Notes under the pieces: generated by a model | Database searches by the model: none | What the model saw: only the letters and a program-made list of their open reading frames with translations | Told to the model about the DNA's origin: nothing | Source: Bolinopsis microptera | Lineage: Eukaryota > Ctenophora > Tentaculata > Lobata > Bolinopsidae | DNA length: 64,000 nucleotides | Direction of reading: 5' to 3' | Assembly (NCBI RefSeq): GCF_026151205.1 | Contig: NC_087072.1 | Location: 12,498,169 to 12,562,168, forward strand | Shown here: one piece after another, positions 11,835 through 23,520 of the stretch | How the letters are laid out: each line of letters starts with the position of its first letter | How positions within the stretch are numbered: position 1 is the stretch's first letter | Position numbers and translations under genes: made by a program

Positions 11835-13860
11835 AGGATACAAGGATGCAAGGATACAAAAGTGATAATTACTTTATTGAGTACACAATAGTTGTAATTC
11901 TGAAATAATTTAAGTTATACAATTCTAATTATTTACAAGTGTATAGGGATAATTTAGAAATTTTGTATAATACTAGTTATAGAATAATAAATAAATCGAG
12001 TTTGTATGGTTCAATTTTATTTTAAGGTCCTATAGCATTATGCACTTGCCAGTATTTGAGTGGAAATCTGGGCTCTTATAATAGGTTGTATATTGTTCGT
12101 TCACAGAGAGAATTGAATGGATTGCTCTTGCTGTGGCAGTGAGTGTGGTAGGATCTAGAGTTTTGTTGGAGAGCAAACCGACTAGGTCAGTAATGTTTTG
12201 GGGATGGAAATTGAATTTTTCCTAACTGAGGAGTAGAGCAAACAGTCAATCAATACGTGACTTTCGTCCTCAATAGGCTTCAGCCCTTTGCTGAAAAAGC
12301 AGTAGGTGCACCAACGTCCTTCTCTTGGTACAAGGGGGGTTTCGTATATGTCCCTTTCGATGTAGAGGTTGTGGGAGCTGATATGAAACCTTGTCAGACT
12401 TTTTCGAACATCAGGTATTTTGATAATTCGTAGATATGCCTCTGGTTCGAAATCATGTTTAATTAAGTTATAGAATTCTAGTTTTGGCCAGGAGGCCTTG
12501 GCAGCTTTCCAGGTATTCACGAATTCTTCCCTCATGTTATGACTGATTTGGGTGGAGAGCTTAGACTTTGAGGAAGATGAGGGGGTGAAGTTGTATTTGG
12601 TATATCAAGGAAGTCCCAACATGATTTGTTCGTGAAATGTAGCACAGAGTAGTTCGTTTTCAGTGTTTTCAAGGCGACTATAGTAATCTATTGCAAGTTT
12701 GCAGGCTTTAAAGAATAGAGGGGGTGGCGCCCTCTTTCGCCCCAGCAACCTATAGGTATTTGATGCTTTTGAATGGACGGATAAAGACCACTTGATAAAC
12801 TTTAGGTGGAATTTTTCATAGTGGTCTTGTGCAATGTACTTCAAGGTATGCTGGGGGTTGGCTTTGTCATCTAGTGGGGGCATAAGACTTGACAGCCATA
12901 AAACAGGATTGGTTTTATTAAGGAGTCAAATAGAATATTAAGAATAAAGAAATATTAAAACAAATATTATATTCAAATCTCTTTATTCAACAATATTAAA
13001 TCATTATAGAACCTAATTTGTGGCTTGATCGTTATGTTAAAGCTATTCTGTTAGCTGATGCTGACAGGCACCACATGGGGCAGAGACTTAGGACCATTAC
13101 GCTGGAGGCTTACAATGACCCTTTTTGAACCCCATGGCAGTGCTAGTTTTATTATGGTACAAATTGTAAATCGAAGTTATGAAAACGATCAAGTCACTCC
13201 TGTTTTACACTATCAACAGCTACTTAAAACAACCTAGATTGTACAACTCACTTTGAAGATTAAACTGTTAAGTGATGAGTGATTGAGCTCATTAAACATT
13301 TTAGTAGCGGAGACATGCGGATCAGCTTCTTGAGGTTCTAATAGTTCATTCAGACGAGAAGTTTTACTTTTTCAAATTTAGTCGTTCAAGCTGCCTGAGT
13401 TCAGAAAGTTTGCCAAAGGGGCCCAGGTAATCTTGTCACCTTTACACTGAGACGAGAGAATGACTTTTTTACCTTTGATTTGATTACACCATGAGTGATT
13501 TCAAGGTCGTTCAGTGTCAACATCTGACGGAATGAATTCCAAAGGCAACTAGATTTGTAAACGAAACTGTTTGAGGGCATGGTTGTTATAAGAAGAGTTT
13601 CTTTGCCGGGTCTTTTAGACAAACATAAAAGGGCACGGTGAGAGAGGGCATCCTTAACTATTTTGGGCATCCTTAACTATTTTGCCTTTGAGGCCATAGA
13701 GAGCACAGAGAGCCTTGGCCCTCAGCTCAGTATTTGCTGCTGTAAACGATCCATTTCTGTGGAATATTATGCCAAGATAGCAGTATTTATCGGTGTGCTG
13801 GATGGGCTGACCTCCCAATGTGAATGTTTTATAGGACTGCTTTCGTTTGGGAGGTACCAT
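11835..13860 (-). pseudogene. Decayed LINE chimera inside the giant element
   Basis: Minus-strand fragments match the C-terminal half of the LINE at 61-64 kb. 13860-13680 reads YCYLGIIFHRNGSF. About 12940-12605 reads LFDSLIKPILFYG, then HLKFIKWSLSV. 12535-12182 includes the Cys-rich end CTYCFF...EDESHVLIDC. Frameshifts separate the pieces. Between them, 13670-13401 encodes a different LINE tail (SFVYKSSCLWNSF...), so a second retroelement has inserted or recombined. A 19-bp perfect tandem duplication (GGGCATCCTTAACTATTTT) sits at the junction, 13647-13684. The 3' end at 11835-11860 has a short ACAAGGAT-type repeat. Comparison with 16420-16450 shows the uninterrupted target, so this block is an insertion in an older repeat. 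Confidence 0.7.
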
Positions 13861-16800
13861 CTGACAAAAAAAGTTATCAAATATTTAGGAAATGGTCATA
13901 TGTACCCATCATATCGACACACAGTGTGACAAGTAAACATTTCTTTGCCAGTCTGTGCTAGACGACATATTATCGTTATTTGACAAAGTTTGTCTAGAGG
14001 ATGATACGATTATCGTAACCATTTAGGGTTTAAATAATTTTCATAGTGTGCCAAAGTCAATTACACCACGCCTTTTAATAGGGTCACTTATATTTATTAT
14101 ATTTACCAATATCCACAAATTCAAATTAATGTGTCCGTATAAGACCCAATGTATGCACACTGCCCCCCCCCCCCCCCCCCATTCCTCATGTAACATGTAG
14201 GTATGTAACTGTTTCACCCTCATTTTCATTGTAATAATTCAGAATACCATACCTCTATTCTACTGTGAGGTAAGGTTTTTTTTACAAATGTCTCAGACCC
14301 ATAGCTAGATCTGTGAATTTTAGGCAGACCCACTCGACAGCGGCCAAATTTTGCGCATTATGAGCCCCAAGCCCAATACCCACTTTGCCTCCCAAGTGTG
14401 AGGTGTCCTCGAAACCCTTTTAACTCATTATTTGATGGTTGATCTACCAATCATAGCCCTAAAATATGTTGTTTCGAATCATTTTAAATTTTGGGCGAAT
14501 TATTTATATCTGATTTTGGTTTGAAAGGCGGGAATACTTTATCTGATGAAAATGTAGTTGATGCAAGTTAAGATCAGTTGATGTTTACATTGTCACAAAA
14601 ATGATACGAAATCGTAAATAGGTTAAAAACAATGATTATAGAATGAAATAGTCTCTTATAATAACTCTAATAATAACTGATGTGACAAAGTAAATATGTC
14701 TTGTCCCTATTTTGAAGATCTATATATTCTATACCTCTATTAAAATTTAACATTCTTTCAGAAATAATTGGTAGAATATCATCCAGAACATCAGAGCTCA
14801 AGTTTAATAATTTTAGGTTAAATTTGTCAAAGTCACTAAAAATGTGACAAAATTAACTTTTCCTGCCCCAATAATATCAAGATATTGTGTTCAAATTGGC
14901 ATAAGATGCTTTATTGCCTATACTAATCAATCGAAACTACAAAAGAATATATGATTATGTGATTATGTGATGACGATTACCTAACGGCTAACTCTAATAA
15001 TAACTGAAGTGACAAAGTAAACATGTCTTGCCCCTATTTTAAAGATCTATAACTCTATTAGAATTCAACATTCTTTCTGAAACGATTGGTAGAATATTGT
15101 CCAGCACATCAGAGCTCAAATTTAATAATTTTAGATTAATTTGTCAAAGACACTGAAAATGTGACAAAATTAACTTTCCCTGCCCCAACAATATCATGAT
15201 AGTGTGTTAAAATTGGCATATGATGCTTTATTGCCTACTAATAGGGTAACTGGCAAAAGTCCCGCACACATTGGGACGTCCTTGGAGTTTCTCGATGTAA
15301 TCCGATTTATATGATCCTAAATAACACTAATAACTCGGGTACACTTTTTCACAGGTGGGGCATTTCTCGTAATCACGCCCTTTTTGACCGCACCCATATC
15401 GCGACCCCCACTATAAATTATCTCGGCTTCTGATTGAGATACAGACCTCAAGAATGAACCAAAATGTGCCTAAGATGCATGTTTATATTAGTGCTATGAA
15501 GATACTTAAGGCCTAAGAGACTTAGTTTTTGAGAAATCGCCAATAATCCGATTTTACTATATTAGCAGTCTCGTGAGTAACAATTATTACACTTATTTCA
15601 AGATATCTCAACTTCTGATTGGAGCTAAGCGCTCATCTTGGGCATAAAAATGGTCAGAATCATCACAATGAGTGGGGTAGAGTAAGGTTTTAAAGTCTTC
15701 AGACTCCAGGTTGTTGAATTATTAGGTTAAAACATATTTTTTCGCTCTTGCGAGTAGCTTAGTTGGTTAATCTGATTGTCTACTGGCCCTCGCGTTGCGA
15801 GTTCGAATCCCAGTTGAGCCAAGATTTCAAAATTGATGGGCAGCCGTCACTCACCAAACCATGGTGTGAATGGTAGTGGCTCTCATTAGAGCTGTGAAAA
15901 TAACACAAGTGCATATATGCCTGGGGTTGCGTCCCGACTATGCTGCAGGGAAATCTGCACTGAAAGGACCGTGGCCGCACCGCAAAATAAAAGGAGATCG
16001 GCCCCTCGAGGTTCGCCATTATTGTTGTTGTTGTTGAGTAGCAATTGACACACTTTTACAAGATATCTCAGTTTCTGATTAAAGCTAAGCACTTATCGTG
16101 GGCATTAAAATGGTTGTTAACATATTACACCCTATAATGATTTATGTGACTGGTGCATGGTACAATCAGTGTTGTTTGATCCATAGTACGTAATATAAGG
16201 GGTTTAAGCTGGTTCATCATTATTTGTTCAATTTCACACATGTTCAGATATCATCAAGATTATGCGACAAAGTAAACTTTTTTGTGTCTTCTGTGTTTTA
16301 ATCCCTTACGATTATATTATATAATAACAATTCCTAGCACTTCCAGGCCATCAAATAAACCTACACTACTCAGCATTGCTTATCAGGGTGCCCTAGACAT
16401 TCTTCACATATTTTCTTAAATGTGTGACAGAATAAACCTGAGTGCACCATCTAACGAAAAAAGTCGTCATATATGTAGGTAATGGTCATATGTACCCATC
16501 CAATCAACTGGACACTCAAAAATTTGGTCAAAAACGGCAGCAAGGGGTCCATATTTACTCCGTCACATGTTTATAGTGTGACTATGTAACCATTTCCGTG
16601 CCGGCTGTATTTAAGCGATATCTTATCACCTGATTAAGATATCGTTATAATACAAAGTTAGCCTAGAAGATGAGACGATTATCCTAACCATCAAGGGTTT
16701 GTATAATTTCATAGTGTGACAAAGCCAACATCCTCAAACTCAAATGAACATGTCCATATAAGAGCTTTCGCCACAGGTAGGTTGGTCTGCACAGAGCCCC

Positions 16801-16993
16801 ACAGTTTCAATCCCTCGTTTAACTAGCCGTACAGCAAGGGCATCCAGGTTAGGCACATAACCAACACTACCCTGCCAAATTCAGCCATATACTATGGTTT
16901 TCTTGAAAGTATTTACTTGTATTTGAACTTTCTTCAATAATCCAATCATTTCACCTTAGATGAGGCAAATTCATTGGATGTAAGAAAAGGTTA
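13861..16993. repeat. Old dispersed and tandem repeats upstream of the transposase ORF
   Basis: 14664-14925 and 14996-15241 are diverged tandem copies (shared AGTGACAAAGTAAAyATGTC, ACATCAGAGCTCAA, ATGCTTTATTGCCTA). 15575-15660 and 16035-16115 are copies of one segment on either side of a SINE. 13855-14050 resembles 16445-16715. 14162-14180 is a C run. I see no exon in this stretch; 16800-16993 directly precedes the transposase start and must contain its promoter or 5' UTR if it is expressed. Confidence 0.55.
15748..16037 (+). mobile_element. tRNA-derived SINE, ~290 bp
   Basis: The 5' end is tRNA-like: the A box reads TAGCTTAGTTGG, the B box reads GAGTTCGAATCCC, and a CCA-like GAGCCA closes the head. 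A conserved-looking body of about 200 bp follows and ends in a (TTG)n tail (ATTATTGTTGTTGTTGTTG, 16018-16036). This is the classic SINE layout. Flanking duplications are unclear because GAGTAGC on both sides is too short. Confidence 0.7.
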
Positions 16994-19900
16994 ATGGACG
17001 AGTATTTAAAGCAGTTGCTATTCAAACCAGTCACAGAAACTGACCTCGTCACAAATACAGGTAACTGTGTACTCTGTAGAACAGGACTGTGCATTGCTAG
17101 TGGTCATGGTAGAGACCATGTTAAAAAGACCAAAAGGATAGACGACCTAGTCCTTAACGGCTGTCGGCAAGACACTTCTTTTTGTTATGTTGATGTGAAA
17201 AAGCCGACAAGATATCACCATCACTGCCCATTCTGCCTAATCAGCAATAAGGAAATTGGAAGATTATTTCTGCATATCAGCAAATGCAGAAGAAAACCCT
17301 CACGAGATAAACCGAAACCTACCGCTGCAGAAGATGCTAGTAAACAAAAACCTACCACATCTCCAGCTGAGGAGAGTAGCACTACTGGAGTAAACAAACC
17401 ATCAACAGCTCCAGATAATGAATTACCAGATAATAAAGCTCCTGATAATAAAGCACCACCAGATGATAAAGCGCTAGATAAATCACCTTGTGAAATATGC
17501 AATAAAATTTTTCCTGTATCATATTTAGCGCGCCACAAATTGATTCATGCTCCAAAAATGAGGCCGGGCATGTTGGTGGATTCCAATAAGAAAATTTTTT
17601 TGGTTAGAAAAGGAAAAAGTGGTTCTGCTGCACCTCTTCACGTTCAACACAGCACCCGCCCAGGTGACTACAAGGCAATATGCCATGACATTTCCTGCCG
17701 AAATGCTTTGAGTGTTGCACTCAGTAATGACCGGGTGTCCTACTTGTGTGAACATCTTCGTTCGACTGATGGTGCAGTGCTTTCCACCAAAGAGCCGTTT
17801 GATCTAGATCTATTGAACACAATGAATTTCTCCAACCAACTCAAGGAGAAAATTGTTAAAAGGTTTGATAAATCCTCGTCAGATAATCGAGCACCCCTTG
17901 TCGTCCTATTTGAAAATGAAGACAACACTCTGAACAAACCACCAAAGTATTTGTATTTGTCAGTCTACGAACCAAAAGATGACTCAAACTATTCTGTCTT
18001 CAAAAGAGTCGTAACAACCTTTAATGTATCCTTTAAAGTTGCTTCATGTCCTTGTCCTCGAGGTAACTCTTGCGAGCATATCATGATAAGCAAGATGTAC
18101 TTGAAACAAATTCACCCAGAATTGTTTCAAGTACATCTTGATACTGATAAAGGTATTGGTTACACTAAGTGTGAAGATAAAGAGCAGAAGGAGGACATAC
18201 AATTTATGACAAATTACATTTTAGCTCAAAAGTCTGTACCCCTTATGCTCGACCCATCATCGGATGCTCTGAAAGAGATCGTCCCTTCTGAGTTCACTCC
18301 TGTAGAAGATAAATGCCCACGATGTGACTGTGAACTTGTCCTTCGACGTTTAAAGAGAGACTGCCGACTTTATAGTTTAACCACATCCTCGGCTTCTGTC
18401 TCAATCTCTGTCAAGGACTGTCCTCAATGCGGTTTAGTATTTCAACATCTCGAGCACCTAAGTGGCTGGATCAATCAAGACAACCATCATGTGGCCAGTG
18501 TAAAATTACTGGAATCTATATTGTCTAGACAGTTATCTCACACTTCCCTACTTGACGTCCTCAGTTCGATGCAACGTGACTTTGGCATCAATTATAATCA
18601 TGATGTTGTCTACAACCTTATGGGATTTTACTTATCTCTTAAGAAGATTGACCTCCACATGGTGTGTGGTATATGCGGTGTCGCACCACGTCTACTATGT
18701 TTCGACTCGTCAAGGAAGGTTACATTTAAAATAAAATCTTCAAATGAACCTAATTTGACAGATCAGAACAAATATAGGAACTGTACGGAATTTCTTCATT
18801 GTGTCCGTGAAGTGGATGTAGTTAAGTCGATTACTAATGATACCGAACTACAGAAGAAGTTTTCTCTTCAAGTAGGTAGTGGCTGGATGCCATTTCTTGG
18901 TGACGCTACAGTTTTACCTGGTAAGCAACCTTCAAGTACCCGTGAGAAGAAACCAGTTGGTGGAGCCACAACACCATTCAGCATCCACCATGATGTTCTT
19001 GAGGATTTGAAGACAGCAGGAAACAGCAAATTGACCATGAGGAATCTTTGTAAGGAGTTGGGAATCAAACCACTGCCTGATTCTAAATCTGATATGATCG
19101 ATGCTGTTGTTCGTGCTAATGTACCCTATGACACATTTGCTTCGAAATTCTTCAAACTAGGTGGGAGATCAGGTGGAGTGGCGAGAGGGTTCTGTGAGCA
19201 CGGTATTGTTTATGCTATGAAGGTGTTGGAGGGCCCAGAAGGTGCAGCAGACTACACTCAGATGCTGCTGTCCTTTAAAGAGCCCCCTACTGTCACGGTC
19301 ATAGACTTTGCTCCTCAACTAGCAAGACACATGAATATCGTGGCCCCAGGTTTCCTCACCCCACACGCAGGGAAAATTGCTGCTGATACAGTTGCCAATG
19401 TAGAACATGCTTTGAACGGTGGAAAATTCAGTATTCCCGGGTTGCTAGAAGAGGTAATAGGCGACCGGTATCTACTAATTGACCCGTTTCACCGCCCCAA
19501 TCATCATGGGGCCAGTGATGTGCTGCACGATCCAAATGTAGTAGAAGAGTTCAAAGACGCTAGAAAAAATCTAGAGATCCAGGAACAAAAGAATTCTTTG
19601 TTCAAGAAATTTGGGCACTTCTTGAACTCTTATTCTCCTGACAGATTCATCAAGTTTTTGATGTACATGACTGCTGTTGAAAATATTGAGATTAATAATA
19701 GTAATAGGATACAAAATCAAAAAAAGCTTAATACCAAGCTTATGATGTGTCCTGATACGCACAAATTCAAAACTGACTTGAAAAGGAAGAACTCAGATAA
19801 ACAGAAAGTTGATACTAAATTTGAGCCTAAAACTAAGTACCAAAAAAGTACCAGTAAGAAGTCAAAACTTTATCAAGTCGTCAAACTGGACAATCCCAGC

Positions 19901-21439
19901 GGACACAATCTATGCTGGTTAAACTCTTTGTCCTACATGTTGTTATCAGCTGATTTGGTCAGCATCCTTGCTGAGTCTTTACAAGCAATGGATGATTACT
20001 CCAGCATTGCTAAACGTTTCATGGTTATGCTTAATTCTGGTGTGTATGTTCAAGAACACCAAACAAATTTCGCTGAAGCAGCCATGGAACGATTGAGGGA
20101 TGTAAAACCAAAAGGTATGAAGAACCAGTATGTCATTGGTGAACCGCAGGATGTCTGCGAAATGACAGAGGTTATCATATTTCCATTCATGCTGGGAGCA
20201 TCTATTGAATTTGTAACGACCATTCACTTACACCAGACTGACAGTGAGTCTCATCTTGAAACGAAGCTATCCTTTTTGTGTGAAGTAGGTGGAGCTACAG
20301 ATTTTGTGTTTGCTTCACCAATAAGGAACATCGGGCGCAAAAATACTGGCACCTATGTAGATAGCTCCGATTTCACTTCAATCAAAGAGGTACTGGTTGC
20401 GACATCACCAATAACAAATATGTCTGAAACTCGATGTGAGTATAGACTAGTCAGCTTTGTATCGTATTTGGGTCACATAGAGCAGGGTCATTACATAACG
20501 TACGTTAATGACCTAGACAGCAATGTGTATGCAGTATTTGATGGTCTATCTCTGTCGTGTAGGACTAGGACAGAGTTTGTAGAAGCCGCACGAAAAACCA
20601 GCCAGTTGCTCTTATACAAACTTGTAAGCCAAGAAAAGTTTAGTGTTCCGACACCCCCTCCAGACAAGAAAGAGGGAAAGAAAAGAGCCACTAAACCGGA
20701 CAGTCCTTTTGTCGATTTAAGTGATGTCCCCGATAGTTCATCATCGAACTCCCGTTTATGGGTAAAGTTTGACCCTCTTACCCATAGACAAGAAATGTAC
20801 ACCCCGGAGTCCGATATATTGAAATCGGATACTGCACTGCTTAATGGTTTGATTATACACAGTTTTTCCGCAATGTTAGTTGTTGTGTACGAACAAAACG
20901 AAAAACGTTTGATCAGTAATAGAAACCCTCTCATTCGCAAAAATGGTGTTATGCTGCCACTAAGAGGAGCATTCTTTCAGATTGTAAACATCAACAGCAA
21001 TCACTGGGTTCTTTTTACAAATATACGCCAGAGCAATCCGGACGATGTATATGTCTTTGACTCGCTGTACAGCAGAGGGAAGGATCTAGTTACCGAATAT
21101 TTAGATCACTCAGACTATGACCTTGCCCTCATATCTGTGATAATGCAGTTAAAACCACAAGCAAAAGCAATGAAAATTGTTAACATTGAACAACAGCGAG
21201 ATGTTGTCAACTGTGGAATATACTCACTCTTCCATGCCTGGTGTCTCGTTAAAGGAAAAATGTTGAACACAGCAGATATCAACAATAATCTGGTAGATGT
21301 CAATAACGTTAGGTCACAGATCTGGAACAGTTTTGCAGAAAATATGGTTCTGGATCTTGCTCCCTCAAAATCTATTACAATAAATCTCAGCACTGTTCCC
21401 CTGCTTAAAGATGTTTGCCTAGCTGACAATCAAAATTAA
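16994..21439 (+). CDS. SWIM-finger Zisupton/KDZ-like transposase fused to USP-like and ULP1-like cysteine proteases
   Basis: A single uninterrupted ORF of 1481 codons. Domains seen, in order: C2HC-like finger (C78-x2-C81); acidic/Pro-rich linker with DNK-type repeats (~130-160); C2H2 finger (C166, C169, H181, H185); SWIM finger C352-x-C354-x5-C360-x-H362; a CxC...CPQCG zinc region (~435-480); a transposase core with CGICG...FD (C558, C561, D571), VIDFAPQLARH (D771), DPFHRPNHH (~830) and EIQEQKN (E861/E864), resembling the D-D-E arrangement of Zisupton-type transposases; a SAP-like helix pair (~679-707) between the first two Asp blocks; a USP (C19)-like domain with C974 in HNLCWLNS, H1166 in GHYITYV and D1183 in FDGLS; and a ULP1 (C48)-like domain with H1337 in NHWVLF, D1356 in VFDS, Q1400/Q1401 and C1407 in NCGIY. 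All catalytic positions look intact. It lies near the middle of the giant element and probably mobilises it. The two proteases could remove ubiquitin- or SUMO-like modifiers; substrates are unknown. Confidence 0.85.
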   Translation: MDEYLKQLLFKPVTETDLVTNTGNCVLCRTGLCIASGHGRDHVKKTKRIDDLVLNGCRQDTSFCYVDVKKPTRYHHHCPFCLISNKEIGRLFLHISKCRRKPSRDKPKPTAAEDASKQKPTTSPAEESSTTGVNKPSTAPDNELPDNKAPDNKAPPDDKALDKSPCEICNKIFPVSYLARHKLIHAPKMRPGMLVDSNKKIFLVRKGKSGSAAPLHVQHSTRPGDYKAICHDISCRNALSVALSNDRVSYLCEHLRSTDGAVLSTKEPFDLDLLNTMNFSNQLKEKIVKRFDKSSSDNRAPLVVLFENEDNTLNKPPKYLYLSVYEPKDDSNYSVFKRVVTTFNVSFKVASCPCPRGNSCEHIMISKMYLKQIHPELFQVHLDTDKGIGYTKCEDKEQKEDIQFMTNYILAQKSVPLMLDPSSDALKEIVPSEFTPVEDKCPRCDCELVLRRLKRDCRLYSLTTSSASVSISVKDCPQCGLVFQHLEHLSGWINQDNHHVASVKLLESILSRQLSHTSLLDVLSSMQRDFGINYNHDVVYNLMGFYLSLKKIDLHMVCGICGVAPRLLCFDSSRKVTFKIKSSNEPNLTDQNKYRNCTEFLHCVREVDVVKSITNDTELQKKFSLQVGSGWMPFLGDATVLPGKQPSSTREKKPVGGATTPFSIHHDVLEDLKTAGNSKLTMRNLCKELGIKPLPDSKSDMIDAVVRANVPYDTFASKFFKLGGRSGGVARGFCEHGIVYAMKVLEGPEGAADYTQMLLSFKEPPTVTVIDFAPQLARHMNIVAPGFLTPHAGKIAADTVANVEHALNGGKFSIPGLLEEVIGDRYLLIDPFHRPNHHGASDVLHDPNVVEEFKDARKNLEIQEQKNSLFKKFGHFLNSYSPDRFIKFLMYMTAVENIEINNSNRIQNQKKLNTKLMMCPDTHKFKTDLKRKNSDKQKVDTKFEPKTKYQKSTSKKSKLYQVVKLDNPSGHNLCWLNSLSYMLLSADLVSILAESLQAMDDYSSIAKRFMVMLNSGVYVQEHQTNFAEAAMERLRDVKPKGMKNQYVIGEPQDVCEMTEVIIFPFMLGASIEFVTTIHLHQTDSESHLETKLSFLCEVGGATDFVFASPIRNIGRKNTGTYVDSSDFTSIKEVLVATSPITNMSETRCEYRLVSFVSYLGHIEQGHYITYVNDLDSNVYAVFDGLSLSCRTRTEFVEAARKTSQLLLYKLVSQEKFSVPTPPPDKKEGKKRATKPDSPFVDLSDVPDSSSSNSRLWVKFDPLTHRQEMYTPESDILKSDTALLNGLIIHSFSAMLVVVYEQNEKRLISNRNPLIRKNGVMLPLRGAFFQIVNINSNHWVLFTNIRQSNPDDVYVFDSLYSRGKDLVTEYLDHSDYDLALISVIMQLKPQAKAMKIVNIEQQRDVVNCGIYSLFHAWCLVKGKMLNTADINNNLVDVNNVRSQIWNSFAENMVLDLAPSKSITINLSTVPLLKDVCLADNQN

Positions 21440-21960
21440 AAAATTGTGACTAATTCTGCAACTAATTGTGTTTGTAAAACAATTAAACGAATAGAATCAG
21501 TGGCTTAAGTGATCATAACTCATGGTTGATGGTCTTTGGCTGCTGTTTCTCAATTTCTATCGATCACATCGACTAGTTTTCTATGGCGACCAAATTTTTA
21601 ACAACTGTTTCTATAGTTTGCATATTTCATAAATGAAACATTTATGTAAAGTTGTTTTGACGAACGACAATGAGTGGTTTAGGAACTATTTTATATTTCG
21701 GTTCGAAGGTTTCATAAATATAACATTTTATGTTGTCAACATTTTATATTATCAACCTGTGATACTATACTATACCATATCAAATCACTTGTGTCAAAAT
21801 CTTTAATGTCAAAAATGTCTTGCTCGATATCACCATTTAATAGAATATCATATATTTCCTCGTGTCGATATAAGCACAATTAAGTACTTTTTAGAGAATA
21901 GGTTAGATCATTATATTTCTGTAAATTGGCGTTTTACTGATCATCTGTCTCTACTGCTAG
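21440..21960. other. Spacer after the transposase ORF
   Basis: AT-rich; no gene seen. It must contain the transposase 3' UTR if the ORF is expressed; no poly(A) signal was assigned. Confidence 0.4.
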
Positions 21961-22294
21961 GATAATGAACAAAGTTATGTCGAAAGGAACTTTCGAGAAA
22001 ATCGAAAAAAAAGGAGAAGACAAAATATGAAAAACTGCTTAACATCAAAGGTTACTAAAAACTTATTTTACTAATACTAAGCTGAATTATGTTGCCCGAC
22101 TTTTTTTTAGCGACGGTTACAGCTGTCCGTAATTAAAATGATTAATTCATGATACCGATAATAATTAAATCACTCGTTTTTAGGTTACGCTGAACAATAC
22201 TGACCTTTTTGACGACGGCGAAGAGGACAGAGCTCACTCATGCATGCTGTCCATTGAGGCTAGGACCAAGAATGAAACTCAGACTGTGGTTTAG
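21961..22294 (+). pseudogene. Broken duplicate of the first two TATDN2-like exons
   Basis: 21961-22050 (after CTGCTAG, before GTTACT) encodes 30 residues ending in a basic RKKRRRQNMKN stretch. 22184-22294 (after TTTTTAG) encodes VTLNNTDLFDDGEEDRAHSC and then runs to a TAG. The intact gene has the same order and phases: a basic exon ending KKRRRNKMKRKIK, then VTRKESEDYSDGGKEEKAHS. No nuclease domain follows; a hAT MITE lies 300 bp downstream. It is either a truncated tandem duplicate or an alternative 5' exon pair for the downstream gene. Confidence 0.6.
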
Positions 22295-22611
22295 AGGAGT
22301 GTCATTGCATTTCCCGACCTATTTGTCAAGTGCTATTGTTCGTTTGCATCGTACTTCACAGATTTTCCTCAGAATTTCTCAGGGTGTGTTTAAGTTCCAC
22401 CATTTTAATAACATAGAATTTTATTTTTATTTTCGAGGGTGTCTAACCTTATAGCTAGACAAATAGTATTACTAAAATTATCTGTATATTTTACCTTAAA
22501 ATAATGTAACATGTTTAAAAAAACTATAATAATAATTTGATAATGATATTAGAATTATTCCATTATTCAGGAATATATGAGTAATGGGCGACTTGGACTA
22601 TTAAGTAGTTA

Positions 22612-23520
22612 CAGTGGTCGACCAGGGCCCCGCCAAAAATCACAACCCCCGGCCCTTCGCGGACCCGGCCAAAATTTGGCAATTCGCCGGGGGTTAACCC
22701 CGGCTCCGGCCAAAAACCATGCATTTACCGGGGCCACAGCCGGCGATTTCATGCATGAATGATTTTGGCACATTTTTGAAAAAAATCAAACACAATTTAA
22801 TGGTAATATAATTATGAGATTTCAAAGTTGAAACAATTTATTGTCTACGTTGAGTAAGTTCAAATATAGAAAAAACAACATACGGCTTCAATTAGACTAC
22901 GGCTAGTAACATAAAAACCGTGGTTCTTTCGCAGTATCAAACTTTTCAATCTCAACGTAAACTATGGAACCGGGCCATATTTGGATGCGGTAATTACTTT
23001 TAAATCCCTAGGTCCAGATAAAGTTGCAGCTGAGGGTTATCCTCAGTTCCGAGCTAATGATTAGAAATAAGGTATGACCTGAGTTTGAGGATTATCCTGG
23101 GTTGGTTGAAGTCCACGAAGTTGTGGTTTAATCCTCAAGTCGGCGGGAATAAGCCGCACCTTAAATTTAATCCTTCCCGATTGCATTAAAAAAGAAATAA
23201 ATTTTACTTTGATGTTTACATAATGTTTCTCACTCCAGCTGTAGTCTGGTAGTGTTGAGTCTCATGACTTTAACTCCCTTTTTCCATGTTTTTGCCTCAC
23301 AGGAGATATTGTGGTCTTTTTTATTGAATATAACTGTAATACATTGATGTAAAGTTTATTTGAATTTTGAAATAAAATAAATTACACCAGCATATCAAAT
23401 TCATGTCTTAATTTCTGGCTACAGTTTGGTAAAATGGAAGATTTCCCGGCCCCGGCCAATTCTCAGTGCCCAGCCCCGGTCCCGGCTATATTGGGGCTCC
23501 CCGGCTCCGGTCGACCACTT
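22612..23520. mobile_element. Non-autonomous hAT element, 909 bp
   Basis: AGTAGTTA is duplicated at 22604-22611 and 23521-23528 (8 bp, as expected for hAT). The termini CAGTGGTCGACC (left) and AAGTGGTCGACC (right, reverse complement) are inverted repeats. The subterminal regions are very rich in GGCCGGGG/CCCCGGCC clusters, while the interior is AT-rich with no transposase ORF. A similar GC-rich TIR element appears at about 50540-51290. Confidence 0.85.

Noticed and set aside
16994-21439. Mutator-like (MULE) transposase as the first choice
   Set aside because: SWIM fingers, ULP1 domains and ~9-bp duplications also occur in MULEs. However, the CGxCGxxP...FD block, the DFAPQLARH block and the FHxxNH...EQxN order fit Zisupton/KDZ better. 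MULE remains the main alternative for the family assignment.
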